Positions 55,735 to 64,000 of a stretch of 64,000 nt of DNA are shown piece after piece. Positions within the stretch are counted from its first letter, which is position 1. Every line of letters begins with the position of its first letter. The notes beneath the pieces are model-generated. The model did no database searches, was not told the origin of the DNA, and saw only the letters and a program-made list of their open reading frames with translations. A program made the position numbers and the translations under genes. Source of the DNA: Zea mays (taxonomy: Eukaryota > Streptophyta > Magnoliopsida > Poales > Poaceae); the NCBI RefSeq assembly GCF_902167145.1, contig NC_050101.1, forward strand, positions 133,206,990 to 133,270,989, given 5' to 3'.

Positions 55735-58700
55735 TCAATCAAAATTCCTAAGTTTGGTAAAGGTTTTCTCATCTAATGGTTTGGTAAAGATATCGACTAA
55801 TTGTTCTTTGGTGCTAACATAAGCAATCTCGATATCCCCCTTTTGTTGGTGATCCCTCAAAAAGTGATACCGAATGGCTATGTGCTTAGTGCGGCTGTGA
55901 TCAACGGGATTATCCGCCATGCGGATTGCACTCTCATTATCACATAGGAGAGGGACTTTGGTTAATTTGTAACCATAGTCCCTAAGGGTTTGTCTCATCC
56001 AAAGCAATTGCGCGCAACAATGGCCTGCGGCAATGTACTCGGCTTCGGCGGTAGAAAGAGCTACAGAATTTTGTTTCTTTGAAGCCCAAGACACCAGGGA
56101 TCTTCCCAAGAACTGACAAGTCCCTGATGTGCTCTTTCTATCAATTTTACACCCTACCCAATCAGCATCTGAATAACCTATTAAATCAAATGTGGATCCC
56201 TTGGGGTACCAAAGGCCAAACTTAGGTGTATGAACTAAATATCTCAAGATTCGTTTTACGGCCCTAAGGTGAACTTCCTTACGATCGGCTTGGAATCTTG
56301 CACACATGCATACGGAAAGCATAATATCCTGTCGAGATGCACATAAATAGAGTAGAGATCCTATCATCGACCGGTATACCTTTTGATCTACGGATTTACC
56401 TCCTGTGTCGAGGTCGAGATGCCCATTGGTTACCATGGGTGTCTTGATGGGCTTGGCATCCTTCACCCCAAACTTGGTGAGTATGTCTTGAATGTAATTT
56501 GTTTGGCTAATGAAGGTGCCCTCTTGGAGTTGCTTGACTTGAAATCCTAAGAAATACTTCAACTCCCCCATCATAGACATCTCGAATTTTTGAACCCTTA
56601 TCCTACTAAACTCTTCACAAGTAGATTTGTTAGTAGACCCAAATATGATATCATCAACATAAATTTGGCATACAAACAAATCATTTGCAATAGTTTTAGT
56701 AAAGAGAGTAGGATCGGCTTTTCCGACTTTGAAGCCATTAGCGATAAGAAAATCTCTTAGGCATTCATACCATGCTCTTGGGGCTTGCTTGAGCTCATAA
56801 AGCGCCTTAGAGAGTTTGTAAACATGGTTAGGGTACTCACTATCTTCAAAGCCGGGAGGTTGCTCAACATAGACCTCCTCCTTGATTGGTCCATTAAGGA
56901 AGGCACTTTTCACGTCCATTTGATAGAGCTTAAAGCCATGGTAAGTAGCATAGGCAAGTAATATGCGAATTGACTCAAGCCTAGCTACGGGTGCATAGGT
57001 TTCACCGAAATCCAAACCTTCGACTTGTGAATATCCCTTGGCCACAAGTCGGGCTTTATTCCTTGTCACCACACCATGCTCATCTTGCTTGTTGTGGAAG
57101 ACCCACTTGGTTCCTACAACATTTTTGTTAGGACGTGGAACAAGATGCCATACCTCATTCCTTGTGAAGTTGTTGAGTTCTTCTTGCATTGCCAACACCC
57201 AATCCGAATCCCTTAATGTGTCTTCTACCCTGTATGGCTCAATAGAATACACAAAGGAGTAATGTTCACAAAAATGAGCGACATGAGATCGAGTAGTTAC
57301 CCCCTTATGAATATCACCGAGGATGGAGTTCACGGGATGATCTCGTTGTATTGCTTGGTGGACTCTTGGGTGTGGCGGTCTTGGATCCTTATCATCTTCC
57401 TTGTCTTGATCATTGGCATCTCCCCCTTGATCATTGTCCTCCTCTTGAGGTGGCTCTTCTTGATCTTCATTTTCATCATCTTGAGTTGGTGGAGATGCTT
57501 GCATGGAAGATTACGGTTGATCTTGTGCTTGTGGAGGCTATTCGGATTCCTTAGGACACACATCCCCAATGTACATGTTCCTTAGCGCGACGCATGGAGC
57601 CTCTTCATCATCTAGCTCATCAAGATCAACTTGCTCTAGTTGAGAGCCGTTAGTTTCATCAAACACAATGTCACAAGAAACTTCAACTAGTCCAGTGGAC
57701 TCGTTAAAGACTCTATATGCCCTTGTGTTTGAATCATATCCTAGTAAAAAACCTTCTACAGCCTTAGGAGCAAATTTAGATTTTCTACCTATTTTAGCAA
57801 GAATAAAGCATTTGCTACCAAAGACTCTAAAATATGAAACATTGGGCTTTTTACCGGTGAGGAGTTCATACGATGTCTTCTTGAGGATTCGGTGAAGGTA
57901 GAGATGGTTGATGGCGTAGCAAGCGGTGTTGAGTGCTTCGGCCTAAAACCGGTCCGAAGTCTTGTACTCATCAAGCATGGTCCTCGCCATGTCAAGTAGA
58001 GTTCTATTCTTCCTCTCCACTACACCATTCTGTTGTGGTGTGTAGGGAGAAGAGAACTCATGCTTGATGCCCTCATCCTCAAGGAAGCCTTCTATTTGTG
58101 AGTTCTTGAACTCCGTCCCATTGTCGCTTCTAATCTTTTTGATCCTTAAGCTGAACTCATTTTGACCCGTCTCAAGAATCCCTTTAAGGTCTCTTGGGTT
58201 TGAGATTTATCCTACAAAAATAACACCCAAGTGAAGCGAGAATAATCATCCACAATAACTAGACAATACTTACTCCCGCCGATGCTTATGTAAGCTATCG
58301 GGCCGAATAGATCCATGTGGAGTAGCTCAAGCGGCCTGTCAATCGTCATGATGTTCTTGTGTGCATGATGAACACCAACTTGCTTCCCTTCTTGACATGC
58401 GCTACAAACCCTGTCTTTCTCAAAATGAACATTGGTTAGTCCCAAAATGTGCTCTCCCTTTAGAAGCTTATGAAGATTCATCATTCCAACGTGGGCTAGT
58501 CGGCGATGCCAGAGCCAACCCATGTTATTCTTAGCAATTAAGCAAGTGTCGAGTTCAGCTCTATTAAAATCAACTAAGTATAGCTAACCCTCTAACACTC
58601 CCTTAAATGCTACTGAATCATCACTTCTTCTAAAGACAGTAACACCTATATCCATAAAAAGACAATTGTAGCCCATTTTACATAATTGAGAAACTGAAAG

Positions 58701-58928
58701 CAAGTTATAGTCTAAAGAATCTACAAGAAAAACATTGGAAATAGAATGGTTAGGAGATATAGCAATTTTACCAAGTCCTTTGACCAAACCTTGATTTCCA
58801 TCCCCGAATGTGATAGCTCTTTGGGGATCATGGTTTTTCTCATAGGAGGAGAACATCCTTTTCTCCCATGTCATGTGGTTTGTGCGCCCGCTATCATTTA
58901 TCCAACTTGAGCCCCCAGATGCATAAAC
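55735..58928 (-). pseudogene. pol: Right Sirevirus pol, multiple lesions
   Basis: RT and RNase H (55735-57504) remain open: [45 protein letters not shown]. The C-terminus lacks about 14 residues through a deletion. Upstream the integrase, GAG-pre-integrase (58212-58523) and protease parts are broken. Stops lie near 57514 and 57943 (Trp to TAG) and 58586 (Gln to TAG), and a base is missing near 58165. The frame opens at 58928, behind the same TTTGTTTTGTAG sequence as in the other two copies. Confidence 0.88.
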
Positions 58929-58941
58929 CTACAAAACAAAT

Positions 58942-61900
58942 TTAGGCCTTGTTCTTAGGTAGGGCTGGGCGTTCGGGTTTACCCGAAATTTCGGGTCGGA
59001 TTTTTTGGGTTTTTTATATTTCGGGTTTTCAACAGTAGAATCCGTACTCGTACCCGAATTTTCGGGTACCCGCAATTTCGGGTTTGGGTTTGGGTAAAAT
59101 TCGGGTACCCGTTATTATAAATCATATACAAGACATCAACACAAACAACACTCTGCAGCTCGCCAGCTCCAAGGCAGCAAGGCTCCAGCCTAAGTCTCCA
59201 ACCTCCAAGGTCTGCAACTCCACTACTTCATAACTTCACAAGGTCTGCACTCTGTAGTCTGTAGCTCGCCAAGTCCAACTGTCCAAGGCAACAAGCCTCC
59301 ACTCAAGCACCTGCAAGTATAAATGGAGGAGAATGAATTCCCTATAAAATTTAAAAAACTAGCAGCTGCCAGCATGAACTAATAATCAGCACTAATAATC
59401 AACGGTTGCTGGTGCGTCGTGCGCGTGTGCGTGACTGCGCGGTGCAGCCGCCTAGCCGCCTGCCGCCTGGAGTGACGACGCCGCCTCCTAGGAGGATGGG
59501 ACTGCCTGACTGGCCGGCTCACGACTGCTGGTAGCTGGTGCTCGTGCGCGTGTGTGCGACTACGCGCTGCGCGGTGCCGCGGGCCTGCGGCGGTGCAGCC
59601 GCCTGGCCAACTGCGCCTGGCCCCCTGCCTGCTGGGTGAGGACGCCGCTTGGGGCTGGGAGCCTGGGAGAACGCCGGCGGCCGCCTGGGAAGGAAGTGCG
59701 TGGGAGTGGGACTGTGGGAGGCTGGGAGCTAGGGCTTGTGACTTTGCGAGTTGCGACATCAGGCCATCTGGGCGTGGGCGTGGCCCGTGGCCCGTGGGCT
59801 ATAGGCTACTGGGCTGTGTTGTTCCACTGTTGGGTTTGGGAGTTGGGACTGCCTAATTTCGGGTGCGGATGAATACCCAATTAGGCCCAAACTTACTTCG
59901 GGTATTCAGTTTTAATACTCGTTGGAGCTGTTCGGGTAACGGGTCTCAGGCTAAACGGGTACGGGTTCGGGTAATTTGGGTAACGGGATTCGGGCTCGGG
60001 TTTTATGCCCAGTCCTATTCTTAGGTATCCAAACGGTCTTGGGTCCTTTGACATTATAAACAAGCACCTTGGGTACCCAAACACAAGTCTTTGACCCCTT
60101 GTGTTTGGCCCCAACATATTTGGCAACTACTTTGCCTGATTTGTTAGTTAAAACATATGAAGCATCAAAGGTCTTAAATGAAATGTTATGATCATTTGAT
60201 GCAATAGGAGATTTCTTTTTAGGCATTTTGACATGGGTAGAATGCCAAGAACTAGATGCCTCACTCTTATACATAAAAGCAAGATGAGAGCCAGAGTGAG
60301 ACTTCCTAGAATGAATTCTGCTAATCTTGTGTTCGGGATAACCGACAGGATATAAAATATAACCCTCGTTATCCTGAACCATGGGAGCCTTACCCTTGAC
60401 AAAATTAGACAATTTCTTAGGTGCACTAAGCTTGACATTGTCTCCCTGTTGGAAGCCAATGCCATCCTTAATGCATGGGCATCTCCCACTATAGAGCATA
60501 CTTCTAGCAAATTTAAATTTTTCATTTTCTGAGTCATGCTCGTTAATTTTAGCACTAAGTTGAGCTATGTGATCATTTTGTTATTTAATTAAAGCAAGGT
60601 GATCATGAATAGCATCAACATTAATGTCTCTACATCTAGTGCAAATGGTAACATGCTCAATGGTAGATGTAGAGGGTTTGCAAACATTTAGTTCATCAAT
60701 CTTAGCATGTAAAATAGCATTCTAATTCTTAAGATTGGAAATAACATCATTGCAAACATTTAACTCTTTAGCCTTAGCAATTAATTTTTCATTCTCAATT
60801 TTAAGGCTAGAGAGAGATGCATTGAATTTGTCAATCTTAGTAATCAAACTATCATTATCATTTCTAAGACTAACAATTGAATCATCACAAATATCTAACT
60901 TCTCAACCTTAGCAATTAATTTTGCATTTTCATTTCTAAGGTTTGAGATAACATCATGGCAAGTGCTTAGCTCACTAGTCAATTTTTCACACTTTTCTAC
61001 TTCCTGAGCATAAGCATTTTTTAACCTTAACATGCTTCTTATTTTCTTTAATTAGGAAGTTCTCTTGGCTATCCAAGAGTTCATCCTTCTCATGAATAGC
61101 TCCTATTAATTCATTTAATTTTTCCTTTTGTTGCATGTTGAGGTTGGCAAAAAGAGCAGGCAAATTATCCTCATCATCACTAGAGTTCTCCTCATCACTA
61201 GATGTTGCATATTTAGTGGAGGCTCTAGATTTTACCTTCTTTTTGCCGTCCTTTGCCATGAGGCACTTATGGCCGACGTTGGGGAAGAGAAGACCCTTGT
61301 TGACGGTGATGTTGGCAGCGTCCTCGTCGGAGGAGGAGTCGGTGGAGCTCTCATCGGAGTCCCACTCCCGACAAACATGGGCATCGCCGCCCTTCTTCTT
61401 GTAATACTTCTTCTTCTCCTTCCTTCTTCCCTCCTTGTCGTCACCCTGTCACTATCACTTGATAATGGACATTTAGCAATGAAATGACTGGGCTTACCAC
61501 ACTTGTAGCAAACTTTCTTGGAGCGGGGCTTGTAGTCCTTCCCCCTCCTTTGCTTGAGGATTTGGCGGAAGCTTTTGATGATGAGCGCCATCTCCTCATT
61601 ATTGAGCTTGGAGGCGTCGATGGGGAGCCTACTTGATGTAGACTCTTCCTTCTTCTCCTCCGTCGCTTTGAAGGCGATGGGTTGAACTCAGGTGTGGAGG
61701 TGGCGTCTCGCTCGATGATTTGTTTGGAGCCTTTGATCATCAACTCAAAGCTCACAAACTTCCCTATAACTTCCTCGGGAGACATTAGCTTGTATCTAGT
61801 ATCACCACGAATTAATTATACTTGTGTAGGGTTAAGAAAATCAAGTGATCTTAGAATAACCTTGACCATTTCATGGTCATCCCATTTGGTGCTCCCGAGG

Positions 61901-62612
61901 CTGCGCACTTGATTCACCAAGGTCTTTATCCGGTTGTACATGGCTTGTGGCTCCTCTCCTTGGTTGAGCATAAATCGACCGAGCTCCCCCTCGATCATTT
62001 CTCGCTTGGTGATCTTGGTCACCTCATCTTCTTCGTGCGCGGTCTTGAGCACGTCCCAAATTTATTTGGCACTCTTCAACCCTTGCACCTTATTATACTC
62101 CTCTCGACTTAGAGAGGCGAGGAGTATAGTAGTGGCTTGGGAGTTGAAGTGCCGGATTTGGGCTACCTCGTCCGAGTCATAGCCTTCATCCCCCATGGAT
62201 GGTTCCTGCGCTCCAAATTCAACAATGTCCCAAATGCTAGCGTGGAGTGAGGTTAGATGGTGCCTCATTTTATCACTCCACATACAATAATCTTCACCGT
62301 TAAAAACCGGTGGTTTGCCTAGTGGGACGGAAAGTAAAGGAGTGTGTTTGGAAATGCGAGGATAGCGTAAGGGGATCTTACTAAACTTCTTGCGCTCATG
62401 GCGCTAGAAGTGACGGATGGCGTGTCGGAGCCGGAGGTGGAAGGCGACGAAGAGTCGGTCTCGTAGTAGACCACTTTCTTCATTTTCTTCTTCTTGTCGC
62501 GGGAAGGTGATTCCTCCCTTTTGTTGTCGGACTCTCCCGATGGAGCTTTCCCGTGGCTTGTGGTGGGCTTCTCACCAGTCACCATCTCCTTCTTGGCGTG
62601 TGCTCCCGACAT
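58942..62612 (-). pseudogene. gag: Right Sirevirus gag, split by a hAT-like element and frameshifted
   Basis: ATG is at 62610-62612 and the stop would be at 58942-58944. Recognisable blocks are the charged N-terminus, the Gag domain (61816-62283), the CCHC knuckle (CYKCGKPSHFIAKC, near 61490-61530, Gly to Ser inside), a coiled coil with three repeat units (60722-61000) and the VWVPK tail (60030-60100). Lesions include one-base deletions near 62404 and 61446, an extra T near 61020, and stops near 62062, 60721 and 60583. Confidence 0.85.
58960..60017. mobile_element. Non-autonomous hAT-like DNA transposon, 1058 bp
   Basis: Its ends are TAGGGCTGGGC and, inverted, TAGGACTGGGC (10 of 11 match). 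An exact 8-bp duplication ttcttagg lies at 58952-58959 and 60018-60025; 8-bp TSDs and A/G-rich short inverted ends are the hAT signature. Both ends are rich in TTCGGGT/ACCCGAA motifs, like hAT subterminal repeats. The GC-rich interior (59400-59860) has open frames of low complexity but no transposase, so it depends on a partner element or carries captured DNA. It interrupts gag codons of the right Sirevirus. Confidence 0.85.
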
Positions 62613-62646
62613 CACTTCGAGCGGTTAGGCTCTAATGAAGTATCGG

Positions 62647-62658
62647 GCTCTGATACCA
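62647..62658 (-). other. Primer-binding site of the right Sirevirus
   Basis: TGGTATCAGAGC on the minus strand, two bases from the LTR end at 62661. Confidence 0.9.
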
Positions 62659-62660
62659 AT

Positions 62661-63843
62661 TGAAAGTCGCCTAGAGGGGGGTGAATAGGCAAATCTGAAA
62701 TTTATAAAGTTTAAGCACAACTACAAGTCGGGGTTAGTGTTATAAATAAAAGCGAGTCCGAAAGAGAGGGCGAAAACAAATCCCAAGAAAATGAAGAGTG
62801 TGACACGGTGATTTGTTTTACCGAGGTTCGGTTCTTGCAAACCTACTCCCCGTTGAGGTGGTCACAAAGACCAACCCTTTCCCTCTCTCAAACGGTCACT
62901 TAGACTGAGTGAGCTTCTCTTTTCAATCAATTGGGACACTTAGTCCCCACAAGGACCACCACACAATTGGTGTCTCTTGCTTTGATTACAAAGATCTTAG
63001 GAACAAGAAATGGGGAAGAAGAAAAGCGATCCAAGCGCAAGAGCTTAAAAGAACACGGCAAAACTCTCTCTTCTAGTCACTATTGCTTTGAGTGGAATTG
63101 GGACTTGGAGAGATTTTGATTCACTCTAATTGTGTCTTGTATTGAATGCACTAGCTCTTGTATTGAATGTGTTGGCTGAAAACTTAGATGCCTTGAAGTG
63201 TGGTGGTTGGGGGGTATTTATAGCCCCAACCACCAAAGTGGCCGTTGGGGAAGGTTGCTGTCAAAGGGAGCACCGGACAGTCCGGTGCGCCACCGAACAC
63301 TGTCCGGTGCGCCAGCCACGTCACCCAACCGTTAGGGTTCGACCGTTGGAGCTCTGACATGTGGGGCCACTGGACAGTCCGGTGGTGCACCGAACAGTCA
63401 CTGTTCACTGTCCGGTGCGCCTTCTGGCGCCTACTCTGACTCTACGTGCGTAGTCACACACTGTTCACTGTTCACTGTTACTTTTGCAGACGACCGTTGG
63501 CGCAGTTAGTCGTTGCTCTGCTGGCACACCGGACAGTTCGGTGCTACACCGGACAGTCCGGTGAATTATAGCGTAGTGGCTTCCCAAATTCCTGAAGGTG
63601 GCAAGTTCGGAGTTGATCTCCCTGGTGCACCGGACACTGTCCGGTGCGTCAGACCAGGGCAGCCTTCGGTTGTCTTTTGCTCTTTTTATTTGAACCCTTT
63701 CTTGGACTTTTTATTAGTTTGTGTTGAACCTTTGCACCTGTAGAACTTATAATCTAGAGCAAACTAGTTAGTCCAATTATTTGTGTTGGGCAATTCAACC
63801 ACCAAAATCATTTAGGAAAAGGTTTGACCCTATTTCCCTTTCA
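62661..63843 (-). repeat. 5' LTR of the right Sirevirus (1183 bp)
   Basis: It starts TGAAAGTCGCC at 62661 and ends TTTCCCTTTCA at 63843 (plus strand). It has palindromes at about 63270-63650 and a TATAAATA box near 63215 between GGTGGTTGGGG-like arms. A short deletion near 62870 removes the GGGTCTCTTT block kept in the 3' LTR. Confidence 0.9.
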
Positions 63844-63848
63844 ACAAC

Positions 63849-64000
63849 CTATAGCCGATGTATTACGCGTGCTACCCCCTAATTCAACCTCGTGCGAAGG
63901 AAAATTTGCAATACTAGATTTATCAAATGCACGTACTAGTCTCCTATAATCGTTTTGCATACCCCCTATGATATTTTGCATTTGTTATCGTTGTTCATCT
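63849..64000 (-). pseudogene. gag: Tat-like gag, N-terminal continuation
   Basis: Directly after the TSD acaac the Tat-like element resumes. The 152 bases run out of the window. They share no similarity with the Sirevirus; I assign them by position and by the matching duplication only. Confidence 0.55.

Larger units (their letters stand above)
53753..63843 (-). mobile_element. Decayed Sirevirus (Ty1/Copia) inserted in Tat gag
   Basis: Its LTRs are 1158 bp (3') and 1183 bp (5'), with TSD acaac (53748-53752 and 63844-63848), a primer site at 62647-62658 and PPT at 54911-54925. Gag and pol are recognisable throughout but carry many stops and indels. LTR length and sequence differ noticeably, so it is clearly older than the plus-strand Sirevirus. 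It carries the hAT-like insertion at 58960-60017. It is closer in sequence to the left Sirevirus (1-4535) than to the young one. Confidence 0.92.
5239..64000 (-). mobile_element. Tat-like Ty3/Gypsy retrotransposon, decayed, host of all later insertions
   Basis: The element's own pieces are 5239-5678 and 9307-10967 (3' LTR and integrase), 47858-53752 (RNase H back to gag) and 63849-64000 (gag, running out of the window). The order gag, protease, RT, RNase H, second RNase H, integrase is Ty3-like. A second cellular-type RNase H between the RT-linked RNase H and integrase is the mark of the Tat lineage. The integrase ends only 72 bases before the 3' LTR, so there is no long 3' extra region as in Grande or Ogre. 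Many stops and frameshifts, and loss of the integrase catalytic Glu, make it dead. It must be the oldest layer. Confidence 0.8.

Noticed and set aside
59379..59759. Protein-coding gene inside the hAT-like element
   Set aside because: Overlapping open frames exist on both strands with low-complexity content. There is no transposase motif such as a BED finger or hATC dimerisation domain.

Overview
The window is plant nuclear DNA made almost entirely of nested LTR retrotransposons. I recognise no intact host gene. The mixture of Sirevirus Ty1/Copia elements (Ji/Opie type, with LTRs full of CACCGGAC-T-GTCCGGTG palindromes), large Tekay/Del-type chromoviruses with 4-kb LTRs and a Tat-like Ty3 element points to a grass, most likely maize (Zea mays) intergenic DNA. 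The family names are from memory. Element boundaries rest on TG...CA ends, primer-binding sites, polypurine tracts and target-site duplications (TSDs) read directly from the sequence.

Layout. 1-4535: left-truncated Sirevirus on the minus strand. 4536-5238: older flank with a two-exon gene fragment. 5239 to beyond 64000: a decayed Tat-like Ty3 element (minus), the host of everything that follows. Its 620-bp 3' LTR is split by a 3.6-kb solo LTR (5679-9301, TSD acccg). Its integrase is split at 10967 by Tekay element A (10968-47852, TSD tccct). A is itself interrupted by a young intact Sirevirus (17464-26987, plus strand, TSD agaat) and by a close relative, Tekay element B (29092-42770, TSD taaca). 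The Tat element resumes at 47858 with RNase H, reverse transcriptase, protease and gag remnants. Its gag is split by a decayed Sirevirus (53753-63843, minus, TSD acaac), which carries a 1.06-kb non-autonomous hAT-like element (58960-60017, 8-bp TSD ttcttagg). The Tat gag resumes at 63849. The order of insertion is therefore Tat, then solo LTR / A / right Sirevirus, then B and the young Sirevirus into A, and the hAT into the right Sirevirus.

The most interesting observation is an extra sense-strand ORF between the primer-binding site and gag in both Tekay elements (37916-38500 and 43003-43587, 194 aa each). It starts with a near copy of the histone H3 N-terminal tail, keeping the TARKSTG block around H3K9/S10 and the PR-QLA block. 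A long predicted coiled coil follows. The two copies differ mostly at synonymous sites. The same elements encode an integrase with a C-terminal chromodomain, the domain class that reads H3K9 methylation. The start codons of this ORF and of gag each lie directly behind a splice-acceptor-like sequence, and a similar acceptor-like sequence precedes pol in all three Sireviruses. Alternative splicing may therefore decide which protein is made.

The plus-strand Sirevirus is the only element whose gag and pol both look intact. Its LTRs differ at one position in 1322 by eye, so it is very recent. B has a single premature stop in gag-pol. The others are broken in several places.
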